This document shows, piece after piece, positions 1 through 8,817 of a DNA stretch of 64,000 nucleotides. The notes under the pieces are model-generated. The model did no database searches. It worked only from the letters and a program-made list of their open reading frames with translations, and was not told where the DNA came from. How positions within the stretch are numbered: position 1 is the first letter of the stretch; every line of letters begins with the position of its first letter. The DNA is from Candidatus Bipolaricaulota bacterium (GTDB lineage: Bacteria > Bipolaricaulota > Bipolaricaulia > UBA7950 > UBA9294): positions 88,089-152,088 of the forward strand of contig JANQEA010000035.1 in the NCBI GenBank assembly GCA_028278555.1, read 5' to 3'. A program made the position numbers and the translations under genes.

Positions 1-264
1 CGGCGGAACATAGAGGATCCGACCGAACATCTCGCCGAGCAAGAGGATCGACCCCGAATCGAGCATCGCGCGAATCCACTTCCCACGTCCGATCACCTCG
101 ACGATCTTCCGGCCGACAAGCCGGCTTTTGTACGCCCCGAGATCGTCGTTGAGGAACATAAATCGCGGCCGCTCGTCCGCAACATCGACTGACACGATCG
201 GCTCGCCACGCAGCCGATCGTGCATCTGACGTGCAACGGTTACGACTTCGGGAAGTTCGAACAT
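1..264 (-). CDS. Fpg/Nei-like DNA glycosylase, N-terminal part (runs off left edge)
   Basis: The first 88 residues are visible; the gene continues beyond base 1. They begin MFELPEVVTVARQM and continue with a KSRLVGRKIVEV...GRGKWIRAML...LLLGEMFGRI pattern. This matches the N-terminal beta-sandwich of formamidopyrimidine-DNA glycosylase/endonuclease VIII proteins. Classical members start MPELPEV, with Pro2 as the catalytic nucleophile; here residue 2 is Phe, although Glu3 is kept. A subgroup, mostly known from Clostridia, starts M-I/F-E-L-P-E and also lacks Pro2. The start is an ATG preceded by GAGG at 7-base spacing. It overlaps the 3' end of the DUF3795 gene by 25 bases, so the two are probably co-transcribed. 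The family is fairly sure; base-excision activity is not. Confidence 0.75.
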   Translation of the reverse strand, partial: MFELPEVVTVARQMHDRLRGEPIVSVDVADERPRFMFLNDDLGAYKSRLVGRKIVEVIGRGKWIRAMLDSGSILLLGEMFGRILYVPP

Positions 265-761
265 CTTTCGTCCTCAAACAGGATGGTGCTCGGCCAGGAG
301 GCTTCAAGCCCCTTCGGCCACACGGCAAGGAGGTCACCCGCGTTCTCCCCCGGATCTCGAACGAAGAGGCCGGCCTTGCGAGCTCCCTCGCGCATGTGCT
401 GAAGCAGCTCGTCGTTCGCGCACGAGCCGAAATCCGTACAGTCAGAGCAATCGGCGACGTGGCTCTCGACGGCGCAAGCTCTCAACGAGCAGTCGTCCCG
501 GCCGCCGCCCTGTCGGCAGCCAACACACGAGGCGGCTCCGCGCAACACATCGAGGCCGCACGAGAAGGCGGGGTAGTCCATCTCACTCGGGGCCCAGTGC
601 TCCGCTCCGTGGGAATCGAGGACGCTTTCGAGCCCACCGATCAATGCTCTCAATGACCCGTTGCCGAGAGCGCAGCTCCCACACCAGATTCCGCACCCGC
701 CGATCTGCCCCTTCACGTTCTCGTAGGCTTTTCGCGCCGTTGCTGTCTTCATTCTGTCCAT
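240..761 (-). CDS. DUF3795-type cysteine-rich protein
   Basis: A 173-residue protein rich in paired cysteines: GGCGIWCGSCALGNG near residue 22, then CVGC near 96, DDCSLRAC and DCSDCTDFGSC. This arrangement fits the DUF3795 family of small cytoplasmic Cys-rich proteins, thought to bind metal but of unknown role. No signal peptide or membrane segment is seen. Two in-frame ATGs (759-761 and 750-752) are possible starts and neither has a strong Shine-Dalgarno. The 3' end overlaps the following glycosylase-like gene, which suggests translational coupling. The assignment rests on the cysteine pattern only. Confidence 0.7.
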   Translation of the reverse strand: MDRMKTATARKAYENVKGQIGGCGIWCGSCALGNGSLRALIGGLESVLDSHGAEHWAPSEMDYPAFSCGLDVLRGAASCVGCRQGGGRDDCSLRACAVESHVADCSDCTDFGSCANDELLQHMREGARKAGLFVRDPGENAGDLLAVWPKGLEASWPSTILFEDERCSNFPKS

Positions 762-839
762 CGTAGCACCACGACCTAGCGGGTGACCACTTTCTGCTGA
801 GAGCTCGCCCGCCCAGAACCGCAGGTAGCACTCGGCTTC

Positions 840-2720
840 CTACGGCATGCGATGTGCCTCGATGTACAGGTCGACCTGGCGCGCGACGACGTCGAGCGGA
901 ATCCCGCCGGACCCGAGGATCACGTCGTGGAACGCCTGCAGCGAGAAGACGTCGCCGAGCTCCGCCTCGGCCTTGCTCCGGAGCGATTCGAGGGTCAGCT
1001 TGCCGACCATGTAGCTGCATGCCTGGCCGGGAAGGACGACGTACCGCTCGATCGATCCAAGGAGCGCGCCAGGCGGGAACCCGCGAAGACTTTCGAGATA
1101 GCTCGATGCCTGGTCGCGCGTCCATCCGAGAGCGTGGATCCCCGTGTCGACGACCAGACGCGCCGCCCGGAGGAGCTCCAGATCGAGCCGGTAGAGGTTC
1201 GCCAGCGGACGCCCTTCGTAGAGACCGAGCTCGTATCCGAGCTGTTCGCAGTAGAGCGCCCAGCCCTCGACAAACCCGTCGGTCTCAAGGATCCGCATGA
1301 ACAGCGGGACGTTCAGCTCCTGCGCCAGGGACAGCTGCAGATGGTGACCAGGGATCCCCTCATGGTGCAGGATGCAGAGCATCTGAGACTCGGGGGTCGG
1401 CGCCATCGAGGCGACGTTGAAGACGCCGGGGCGCGCTCCGTCCCAGGATGGCCGGTTGTACGAATTCGTGTACGTCCCCGGACCGCCAAGCCGAATCTCA
1501 AGGGCGTTCGCCGGGAGCCGGCCAAAGTGCGGTCCGACCACGGTTTTCGTTTCATCGAGCAATTCGCGAAACTTCGCCACGAGCGCGTCGGCTTGTTCGG
1601 GGTCGGACGGATCGTAGAGCGTGTCTGCGGCTTCGGCCTGCTCCCACAGCTCGCCGATGCTCAGATCCGTGTCGTACCCCAGTTCGTCGAAGCCGGCCCG
1701 GATCCGAGCGAGCAGGTCGTCGACGAGCTCGCGGCCGAGCTGATGGAGCTCGGCAGGAGAGACATCGACCGACGTTTCATGGTGCAGCCGGTATGCGTAG
1801 TAGGCCTGCCCGTCGGCGAACGTCGCCGCGCCGCCCTCCTCAGGCGCGTTCGGCATCCGATTGAGAATCGCTTCCCGGAGCGTCCAGTAACCGGCCAGGA
1901 ACCCATCGCGGAAACCGGCGAGCGCGTCCTCTCGCGCCGCCTCGCGCTCCGTCTCCGTCAGTCCGTCGATGGCGGCCAGATCCCGATCGAAACGCTTGAA
2001 TGCCGGAATCGACTCGACCGGAACCTCGGAACGCGTAGCCGGCTTCTCTTCGCCCAGGCCGAGGGCCAAATCGATCTGCCCGAGGCAGCCCTCGAGCATG
2101 TAGCGTGGCGTGTGCAGTCCGATCGACTCCTGGAAGGCGAACGTATCGAGCACGGCGGACATTCGGGCCGGAATCTGCTCCAGCCGAGAGAGGTAGTCCT
2201 CGATGTCGGTCCGGTCCGTCAGCGGCTGCACCCAGCTGAACAGGATGTTCATCCCGCTCGGGATGCTGTAGCCGAAGAAGCCGTGCAGCGGGTAGGCGTG
2301 GCGCTCGTAGGCGTAGCCTTCGATCCGATCCTCGAGGAACCACGCGTATGCGTCGTACCAGGTCACCTCCGGTTCGCCGAGTGAATCGCGATCGTACGTC
2401 CGGAGCAACTCGAGGATCGCACGATCGAACGCGAAACGCTCCTCGATTCCCGCCTGCGAGATGTCGGTCAGCTCGTCGTCTCGCATCCCGAATGACTCCG
2501 AGAGGCCGAGGAAGGTCACCGTCTCGGGGTCGAGGAGGAGGGCTCGCCGGAACGAGGCGTCGAGAAACGCCTCGAACGGAAGTCCACGGAGCGACTCGAT
2601 CGGGTCTTCCGTCAGGGCAACCGGTCGGGCTTCGCCCGAATCACGCAGATGCGATCCGACACCCAGAAAGACGAGCGGAACGAGCACAAGGGCCAACAGA
2701 ATCCACGGAATGGCTTTCAT
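840..2720 (-). CDS. Exported DUF885 family protein (peptidase-like), copy 1
   Basis: A 626-residue protein with an N-terminal hydrophobic signal segment (about residues 5-22) and the DUF885 body. The family hallmark HHEGIPGHHLQ lies at about residues 452-462 and resembles a zinc-metallopeptidase motif. DUF885 proteins are usually 550-620 aa and treated as putative exported metallopeptidases; a substrate cannot be assigned. The start ATG has AGGAGG eight bases upstream. A second exported DUF885 gene lies at 43922-45748 on the other strand; they share the motif and overall length but are clearly diverged. The gene stands alone between the DUF3795 and flavoprotein genes. Confidence 0.88.
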   Translation of the reverse strand: MKAIPWILLALVLVPLVFLGVGSHLRDSGEARPVALTEDPIESLRGLPFEAFLDASFRRALLLDPETVTFLGLSESFGMRDDELTDISQAGIEERFAFDRAILELLRTYDRDSLGEPEVTWYDAYAWFLEDRIEGYAYERHAYPLHGFFGYSIPSGMNILFSWVQPLTDRTDIEDYLSRLEQIPARMSAVLDTFAFQESIGLHTPRYMLEGCLGQIDLALGLGEEKPATRSEVPVESIPAFKRFDRDLAAIDGLTETEREAAREDALAGFRDGFLAGYWTLREAILNRMPNAPEEGGAATFADGQAYYAYRLHHETSVDVSPAELHQLGRELVDDLLARIRAGFDELGYDTDLSIGELWEQAEAADTLYDPSDPEQADALVAKFRELLDETKTVVGPHFGRLPANALEIRLGGPGTYTNSYNRPSWDGARPGVFNVASMAPTPESQMLCILHHEGIPGHHLQLSLAQELNVPLFMRILETDGFVEGWALYCEQLGYELGLYEGRPLANLYRLDLELLRAARLVVDTGIHALGWTRDQASSYLESLRGFPPGALLGSIERYVVLPGQACSYMVGKLTLESLRSKAEAELGDVFSLQAFHDVILGSGGIPLDVVARQVDLYIEAHRMP

Positions 2721-2849
2721 ACGATCTACCTCCTGGAGTGCATGGAATGCCGATCTCCCATCGGATCGGAGTCGGCTGTGAATCGGGAATGGCGGTGAGC
2801 TGCCCCTGGTGGAACTGGGATCCCGCCTGGAACGTCCGGATCTGCTTCG

Positions 2850-3410
2850 TTAAGCGGCTCGGCGCTGAGCGACGTCCTGGCCGAGCGCGGTCGCCTCCGC
2901 CAGCTTGTCCGGCAGATCGGCGATTGGGATGTCTCGGCCAGTCTCCGGATCGTATGTCTGGGCGAGGACCGCATGGGAGCGACTTCCGAATCCGGCGGTG
3001 ATCCGGTCGAGCCACTCGACCATCGAGCCGTAGTAGTGCCGATAGCCGATCAGCAGGGCGAAGTCCTTGTTCCCGAAGTACTCGGGTGAAACGACGGCCT
3101 CGAATCGATCGAACAGCGTCTTCAGCTGCGACGTCATGTATCCCCAGAACATCGGGGAGGCCATCACGACGACCTCGGCCTCTCGGAAGGCCGGGTAGAC
3201 GGCCTGCATGTCGTCTTGGATCACGCAACCGTCTCCCGCCGAACAGCCCATGCACGTCTCTCCACGGCAATGAGCGATCTCCATCTCGATCGGACGGAAG
3301 TGAGTCACCGAATGCGTTTCCTCCCCTCCGAGTCCCCGGAGGAAGTGCTCGGCCAACGTGTCGGTGTCCCCACCCACCCTCGCGCTTCCATGCAAGACGA
3401 CGACGTTCAT
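2850..3410 (-). CDS. Flavodoxin-fold NAD(P)H-dependent FMN reductase / iron-sulfur flavoprotein-like
   Basis: A 186-residue protein starting MNVVVLHGSARVGGDTDTLA, the phosphate-binding start of the flavodoxin-like NADPH-dependent FMN reductase fold. Residues 48-68 carry four cysteines (C48, C53, C56, C62) followed by DDM, the Cys-rich segment of this flavoprotein subgroup. In iron-sulfur flavoproteins it binds a 4Fe-4S cluster. It then reads ASPMFWGYMTSQLKTLFDR, the usual FMN-pocket segment. I chose the ATG at 3408-3410 because GGGAGG sits just upstream; the frame stays open further 5' without support. It is probably a cytoplasmic electron-transfer or quinone/flavin reductase. Physiological partner unknown. 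Confidence 0.85.
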   Translation of the reverse strand: MNVVVLHGSARVGGDTDTLAEHFLRGLGGEETHSVTHFRPIEMEIAHCRGETCMGCSAGDGCVIQDDMQAVYPAFREAEVVVMASPMFWGYMTSQLKTLFDRFEAVVSPEYFGNKDFALLIGYRHYYGSMVEWLDRITAGFGSRSHAVLAQTYDPETGRDIPIADLPDKLAEATALGQDVAQRRAA

Positions 3411-3518
3411 CCGTCCTCCCCTTTCGCGACGAGCCGCCCCGAGAGGAGCGCTCGTCGTTCTCGACTCTAGCACACGGGGCGTCTCGCCAGCGTCTTCCCT
3501 CGGAAGCCTGTCCGCACA

Positions 3519-4517
3519 TCATTCGTGCCGGATCCTCGGATCGATCGCCGCCAGGGAGACGTCCGCGATGACATTCCCGATCAGAAGGAAGATGCAGTAG
3601 AGGAGAAACGCCCCGGTCAGAACGTGCTGATCCTGCCGCTGCATCGCCGTCAGAAAGACCCGGCCGAAGGTCGGGAGGCCAAGAACCTGCGTCGCGATAA
3701 TCGATCCGGCCAGGAGCGTCGGGAGCATGATGCCGAACATGCTGACAAGCGGGTTCAGCGCATTGGGAAGGGCGTGCTTCAGAATCGTCCTAAGTTCGGA
3801 CAGGCCTTTCGCGCGGGCCGTCGCGAGGTAGTGCGCTGAGAACGTGTCGAGGAGCGTCGACCGGAGGTTCCGGACGATCATCGCGAACATCGGCGCCCCG
3901 ACGATGATCCACGCCGGCCAGAGGTGCCAGAGGTAGTTGAGTAACTTGGCGAAGGAGAACGGCGTCCGCTGGTAGGCGAGATCGAGCAGCCCCCAGGTGC
4001 CCGATCCGAACAGGAGCGGATTGACGAACCGGTAGATGAACCAGAGAAAGCACCATCCGAGGATGTATCCGGGAATCGAGATTCCGAGATAGGTGATTCC
4101 CGCGATCAGCGTATCGGCCCACGTCCGGCGGCGGAGCGCGGAGAGGATCGCGACCGGGATCCCGACGAGCCACGCGAGGATCATCGACGATCCGGTGATG
4201 ATCAGCGTCCATCCGATGCCGCTCCCCTCGCCGAACAGGATCTCGGATGCAGGCCGGCTGTTGAATGGCGAGAAGGAGACGCCGAAGTCTCCGCGTGTGA
4301 TCACCCCCTCGAGCCAGATCCAGAACTGGACGACCCACGGTTTGTCGACGCCACGCATCACACGGAGCGCTTCCAGGGAATCGGCGTCGATACCGGTGAG
4401 TAGCAGCGGCGTGTAGAAGTCGCCCGGAGCAAGCGACACGAGGCCGAACGAGAAGAACGCGCACAGGAGAAGAACGATGACGATCCCCAGCGCTCTCCGA
4501 AGAAGGTAGACGATCAT
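3519..4517 (-). CDS. DppB/OppB-type ABC transporter permease (orphan)
   Basis: A 332-residue integral membrane protein starting MIVYLLRRALGIVIVLL, with about six hydrophobic helices. It carries the DppB-type EAA loop region (ARAKGLSELRTILKHALPNALNP) at about residues 235-260. This is the first permease of peptide/nickel ABC importers. Such genes normally sit with a solute-binding protein, a DppC permease and two ATPases; none is present on either side. Upstream (4518-4757) I see no gene and only a weak Shine-Dalgarno (AAAGGGG). It may work with subunits encoded elsewhere or be a relic, but the frame is intact and of full length. Confidence 0.88.
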   Translation of the reverse strand: MIVYLLRRALGIVIVLLLCAFFSFGLVSLAPGDFYTPLLLTGIDADSLEALRVMRGVDKPWVVQFWIWLEGVITRGDFGVSFSPFNSRPASEILFGEGSGIGWTLIITGSSMILAWLVGIPVAILSALRRRTWADTLIAGITYLGISIPGYILGWCFLWFIYRFVNPLLFGSGTWGLLDLAYQRTPFSFAKLLNYLWHLWPAWIIVGAPMFAMIVRNLRSTLLDTFSAHYLATARAKGLSELRTILKHALPNALNPLVSMFGIMLPTLLAGSIIATQVLGLPTFGRVFLTAMQRQDQHVLTGAFLLYCIFLLIGNVIADVSLAAIDPRIRHE

Positions 4518-4757
4518 CCGACCGGTTTCGCCCCTTTCTTGATCCTCGGGCGATGGTCGGAGCCGTCGGCAGGGGGCTCAACACCTCAGGCGTGACATCG
4601 GCGTGAAAACCCTGGGGCTCTATGGATCGGAGATTGACCAACGGACAGATGACTGCCGGAAGCGCGGCGGCACCTCTCGAACGAAATGAACCTGCAGGGC
4701 ATCAAACCCCACGGGGCGATTCACCCGCTTCGACCTCGCGAAGCGTCTCTCTGCGGC

Positions 4758-5384
4758 CTAGCTGTCGGGCGAACCGATCGCCGGTTCGATCAGATCCACC
4801 ATCCCACCGCAGCCGCCCTGACTGATCGGCGTGTTGCACATGCCGCGATAGCACGAACCGAACGTCGTCAGATCGTACGTCTCCGGGTCGATCCCGCGAT
4901 CTTCGAGCGCCACGGCGAGGTAGTAGTCGGGGCGGACGAAGCGGAACCACTCGAGGACGCTCGCCTGCACCTGATCGGTTCCGTAGTCCAGATCGAGGAT
5001 CAGATGCGCAGCGAGTCCCTTGCCGCTCCGGATGAGGTTGCAGGCCTGACCCTCGTCGTTTTCACAACAGCACTTGAACGCGAGGTTGTCATCACAGCAG
5101 GGCGCGACCAGCGCACTGAGTGCGTCGACGTACCGGAGATCATCTTCAACGAGCGGGACGATCGTGTACCACCACTCGACGAACTGCGGCAACGATTCCA
5201 GGCTGAGCGGGATGCCGTACTCCGTCTCCGCTCCCGCTTCCGGGATGATCTCCGCCCGGAGTTCGTCGAGGAGATCGCTATCCGATTGAGCAATCCCCAC
5301 GAGAACGATGGCGATCAACGAAGCAGCCGCCAACCCGGCGATCCAGAGCCTTCCTCGCGTCTTCACTCGAACGTCATTTTCCAT
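4758..5384 (-). CDS. Exported cysteine-rich protein of unknown function
   Basis: A 208-residue protein with an N-terminal signal or anchor segment (WIAGLAAASLIAIVLVGIA, about residues 12-30). A cysteine cluster follows in the middle (APCCDDNLAFKCCCEN...ACNLIRSGKG, about residues 92-122), then TFGSCYRGMCNTPISQGGCGG near the C-terminus. The central cluster recalls the PCYCGC-type Cys-rich motif of some exported Gram-positive proteins, but I cannot equate them. The pattern suggests metal binding or disulfides in the periplasm or on the surface. I preferred the ATG at 5382-5384 (AGGAGG ten bases upstream) over an in-frame TTG six bases earlier. No neighbour suggests a role. Confidence 0.7.
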   Translation of the reverse strand: MENDVRVKTRGRLWIAGLAAASLIAIVLVGIAQSDSDLLDELRAEIIPEAGAETEYGIPLSLESLPQFVEWWYTIVPLVEDDLRYVDALSALVAPCCDDNLAFKCCCENDEGQACNLIRSGKGLAAHLILDLDYGTDQVQASVLEWFRFVRPDYYLAVALEDRGIDPETYDLTTFGSCYRGMCNTPISQGGCGGMVDLIEPAIGSPDS

Positions 5385-5594
5385 TGGCAACGGACCTCCT
5401 CGTTAATGCGGAGCAAGAGATCAAGTTTACCCCATCGGGTGGCCGTCGTGTGTCTCACCGATGAGGATTTCGCATGCAATGCGGCATGGGAACACCCAGG
5501 CCTCATCGGATGACGCCGACTGCAGCCGCGGCTACCATCCGATGCGCCCGGGCGTTCCGGAAGCATCGGGCGGACTCGTTAGGAAGGAGATCGG

Positions 5595-6458
5595 ATGGCG
5601 ATGGCAATTCTGCTGGCACTCGCTTCCGGCGGGACATGGGCAATCGGGATGACGGCCGCCAAACCGGCACTCCGCCACATCGACGTCCTCTCCTACATGC
5701 TCGGCCGCTGGCTCCTCGTTACGCCCCTCGCACTCATTTATGCTGTTGCCACCGGCACGCTCGCCTTCCCTAGCGCTTTCGCCGTGGGGTTGGCCGCCCT
5801 CGCAGGATTCCTCGATTCGACGGTCGGCGGCCTGACGTACCTGCTCGCCATGCAGCGTGCCCCCGCCTATCAGACGGCAACGCTGGCGAGCACCGCGCCC
5901 CTTTGGGGTGTGACCACCGCCATCCTCATCCTCGGGGAGCCGTTCCGGTGGGAGATCCTCGCTGCGGCGGTCCTCGTCGTCTTCGGCGCCTACTTCCTCG
6001 TCGGTCGGCGGATGAGAATCCGAGAACACGCCATCGGTTCGCTCTTCGGTCTGCTGACCGGCCTTCTCTGGGGATTCGCAGAGACGATTCCGTCAAAGCT
6101 TGCCCTGCAGGCCGGTCTCTCGCCGGCGTCCCTCCTGTTCGTCTTCGCCGGCTCCGGCGTCGTCACCATCGGGCTGATCACGCCGTTCCTTCGGAGATGG
6201 TTCCCCTTCCGCATCGACCGGAGAGGCGTTGCACTCTGCGTCCTCGCCGGCGTCTGTGGCGCGTTTCTAGGCTGGAGCCTCTGGCTGTCGGCGCTCGACC
6301 TGGCACCGGCGAGCGTCATCTCACCGATCCGTGGCTCGACCCTCGTCTTCGCACTCGTCTACTCCGTTCTCTTCCTCCGTGAACGGCTGACGAGGCGTTC
6401 CCTCTTCGGCGTTCTCTGTGTTCTCGGCGGTGTCCTCCTCGTCTCACTCCGGGCTTGA
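5595..6458 (+). CDS. EamA/DMT family transporter
   Basis: A 287-residue protein with ten predicted hydrophobic helices in two repeated halves, the drug/metabolite transporter (EamA) layout. Family features include a first helix with SGGTWAIGM and a second-half start LTGLLWGFAETIPSKLAL. It probably exports a small metabolite across the inner membrane; substrates cannot be read from sequence. The ATG has AAGGAG five bases upstream. It precedes the PP-loop ATPase gene on the same strand by 90 bases, so co-transcription is possible but unproven. Confidence 0.88.
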   Translation: MAMAILLALASGGTWAIGMTAAKPALRHIDVLSYMLGRWLLVTPLALIYAVATGTLAFPSAFAVGLAALAGFLDSTVGGLTYLLAMQRAPAYQTATLASTAPLWGVTTAILILGEPFRWEILAAAVLVVFGAYFLVGRRMRIREHAIGSLFGLLTGLLWGFAETIPSKLALQAGLSPASLLFVFAGSGVVTIGLITPFLRRWFPFRIDRRGVALCVLAGVCGAFLGWSLWLSALDLAPASVISPIRGSTLVFALVYSVLFLRERLTRRSLFGVLCVLGGVLLVSLRA

Positions 6459-6548
6459 GCCACCCAGCTCGTCGCGACCGGCCTCTTGCTCCGAGGGATG
6501 ACCGCGCGATAGTCTGATCCGCGGATCGTCGAAGCAGAAGGGAGCCCT

Positions 6549-7679
6549 GTGACCTCGAAGCGCACGCACTGCCGCCGCTGCCTCCTTCCAGAAGGCGCAT
6601 TCAACGTCCGACTTGATAGCTCCGGGCTCTGCAACTACTGCCAGCATTGGGACGCGACCCGGGCCTCGCTCCTCGACTTCGAGCGGAACCGTCCGCTCCT
6701 CGTCGATCGCCTGGAACGCTACCGTGGCCGATTCCACTACGACGCGGCCGTCGGCCTGAGCGGGGGGAAGGACAGCGCGTACGTCCTCCACCGCCTGACC
6801 TCGGCCTACGAGGCGAATGTGTTGGCCATTACATTCGACAACGGATTCCTGACCGACTACGCGTGGCACAACATCGGCGAGATCTCTCGCGCCTCCGGCG
6901 TCGACCACTTCGTCTACCGGCCGGACTGGGACGCCTATCGCGACTTCTACCTGGCGACGCTCCGTCGACTCGGCGATCCGTGCATCGCCTGCTCGATCGG
7001 GGGCTACATCCTCTCGGTCCGCGGGTGCCGAGACGTGCGGATCCCCTTCTTCGTGCACGGACGATCGCCGATGCAGATGTTCCGCCATTGGTACCCGGGC
7101 ACGCGGGATCCGGGAGTCGATGTTCTCCGAGGGAACCTCGAGCTGCACTCGGTCGCTGCGCTCCGGAGGCGCTATCGCTCGGTCATCCGCCGGATGCACC
7201 TCCTCCTGCTCTATCTGGTTCCGAACCCGCGGCGTCGCCGGAGGATTCTCCGCGAGCTCTTCGGCGCCGGGCTCGGAGACCGCGATCTCGTCCCTGAGTT
7301 CCTCGCCTTCTTCCTGTTCGAGCCGTACGACGAGGCCGCGATCGTCCGTCATCTGGAGGCCCTCGACACCGGCTACCGTCGTCCGGAGAACCACGCGATC
7401 CTCGGGCACGGCGATTGCCTGATCCACGATGCCTGCGCCTACCTGTACGAGCGACACCACGGCATCAGCCGCGTCCTGCCGGATGTCGCGGGGATGCTCC
7501 GCGAAGGGGCGATCACGCAGGACGAAGCCCACGAGATTCTGGCTGCGAATACGCCTTCCGAGAATGAGGTCGAGGCGTCGATCGGCCATCTGACTGAACG
7601 CCTTGCGATGCCCCGGTCTCAGTTCGAACGGATCGCCGCGCGGTTCGGCAGGAGATCCGGGAGGACCCCGTTCTCCTAA
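6549..7679 (+). CDS. PP-loop ATPase, N-acetyl sugar amidotransferase (WbpG)-like
   Basis: A 376-residue cytoplasmic protein. An N-terminal zinc-ribbon-like pair of motifs (CxxC at residues 8-11 and 28-31) is followed by the PP-loop SGGKDSAYVL at 71-80. Further cysteines (DPCIAC, 145-148) and a C-terminal helical region follow. PP-loop enzymes adenylate a carbonyl or tRNA carbon before amide or sulfur transfer. This domain order is that of WbpG/PseA-type amidotransferases of sugar biosynthesis and related proteins. No sugar-biosynthesis genes are adjacent, so the substrate is open. The start is a GTG with AGAAGGGAG just upstream. Confidence 0.75.
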   Translation: MTSKRTHCRRCLLPEGAFNVRLDSSGLCNYCQHWDATRASLLDFERNRPLLVDRLERYRGRFHYDAAVGLSGGKDSAYVLHRLTSAYEANVLAITFDNGFLTDYAWHNIGEISRASGVDHFVYRPDWDAYRDFYLATLRRLGDPCIACSIGGYILSVRGCRDVRIPFFVHGRSPMQMFRHWYPGTRDPGVDVLRGNLELHSVAALRRRYRSVIRRMHLLLLYLVPNPRRRRRILRELFGAGLGDRDLVPEFLAFFLFEPYDEAAIVRHLEALDTGYRRPENHAILGHGDCLIHDACAYLYERHHGISRVLPDVAGMLREGAITQDEAHEILAANTPSENEVEASIGHLTERLAMPRSQFERIAARFGRRSGRTPFS

Positions 7680-7701
7680 CGTGCGAAAGAAAGGACGAAG
7701 G

Positions 7702-8760
7702 ATGAAGCCCTGGCTTCTCGGCGTGACCGTGTCGCTCGCTGTGCTTGCCGCCTACCTGCTCTTCTGGCCGATCCCGATCGATCCTGCCCGCTGGACGCCG
7801 CCCGAGGCACCGGAACTGGCTGGTGCCTACGCGCCGAACGACGCGCTCGCCGGGGTCGAGAGGCTCGACGTCGGGCGCGGTCCGGAGTCGGTCGCCGTCG
7901 CGGCCGACGGATCGGTCGCCTGTGGGCTCGAGGACGGTCGGGTCGTCCGATGGGCCGATGGCGCTGCCGAGACCCTCACCGACATCGGAGGTCGTCCCCT
8001 CGGGATGGCGTTCGACGCCGGCGGAAACCTGATCGTCTGCGATCTGTACGGACGCCTTTTATCGATTTCGGCGGCCGGAGCGATCCGGGAACTCGTGACG
8101 GAGATCGACGGCGTTCCGCTCGGTCTGGTCAACGACCTCGATCTCGGCGCCGACGGGACGATCTACTTCAGCGAATCCTCGACGGAGACGATGGACACAC
8201 TCCTCGATCTGCTCGAACACCGGCCGCACGGCCGGCTCCTCGCTTACCATCCGGGCACGGCGTCCGTCGAGGTCCTCCTTGACGGGCTCTACTACGCGAA
8301 CGGCGTCGCCATCAGCGCCGACGGCTCGTTCGTTCTGGTCGTCGAGACGACGGAGTACCGCGTCCGGAGGCTTTGGCTGACCGGCCCTCGCCAGGGCGAA
8401 GACGAGGTCTTCATCGACAACCTCCCCGGCTTCCCGGACGGGATCTCTTGCGACGACAACGGCACATTCTGGCTCGCGCTGATGAACCCGAGAAACGCGT
8501 TCATCGACTGGACTCTCGAACGCCCGTGGATCCGGAAGGTCGCCGCCCGACTCCCGCTCGCCTGGTTCGCTGGGGCTGCGCCGCGCTACGGGTTCGTCCT
8601 CGGCCTGGATGAGAACGGAAACGTCCTCCACAACCTCCAGGATCCCTCCGGGAAGCACTACGCCGGGATCTCCTCCGTCGTCCGTCACGGTGATGCGCTC
8701 TATCTCGGGAGCCTGTTGGAAGACGCAATCGGAAGGGTGGGCGCATCCGCGGAGTACTGA
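7702..8760 (+). CDS. Membrane-anchored SMP-30/strictosidine synthase-like beta-propeller
   Basis: A 352-residue protein with an N-terminal membrane segment (MKPWLLGVTVSLAVLAAYL) and a propeller of about six blades. Blade motifs include GRPLGMAFDAGGNLIVCD, NDLDLGADGTIYFSES and NGVAISADGSFVLVVET. These match the SMP-30/gluconolactonase and plant strictosidine synthase/APMAP family: calcium-binding lactonase or arylesterase-like enzymes. The FSESS and YYANGVAIS segments are typical of the APMAP branch. It starts 22 bases after the PP-loop gene with AAGGACGAAGG upstream, so the two are likely co-transcribed. Enzymatic substrate unknown. Confidence 0.82.
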   Translation: MKPWLLGVTVSLAVLAAYLLFWPIPIDPARWTPPEAPELAGAYAPNDALAGVERLDVGRGPESVAVAADGSVACGLEDGRVVRWADGAAETLTDIGGRPLGMAFDAGGNLIVCDLYGRLLSISAAGAIRELVTEIDGVPLGLVNDLDLGADGTIYFSESSTETMDTLLDLLEHRPHGRLLAYHPGTASVEVLLDGLYYANGVAISADGSFVLVVETTEYRVRRLWLTGPRQGEDEVFIDNLPGFPDGISCDDNGTFWLALMNPRNAFIDWTLERPWIRKVAARLPLAWFAGAAPRYGFVLGLDENGNVLHNLQDPSGKHYAGISSVVRHGDALYLGSLLEDAIGRVGASAEY

Positions 8761-8817
8761 GCCTCATCATACCTGGCAATGGCAGCAGTGACCTGGTGCA
8801 AGCTTGTGGACTTCGGA

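Noticed and set aside
852..2384. A 510-codon plus-strand frame opposite the DUF885 gene
   Set aside because: No domain signal, no ribosome-binding site, and composition typical of antisense shadow. The minus-strand frame carries the signal peptide and HHEGIPGHH motif.
4518..4757. Small gene or promoter upstream of the orphan permease
   Set aside because: No frame with a ribosome-binding site and coding-like composition, and no promoter pair with proper spacing was found.
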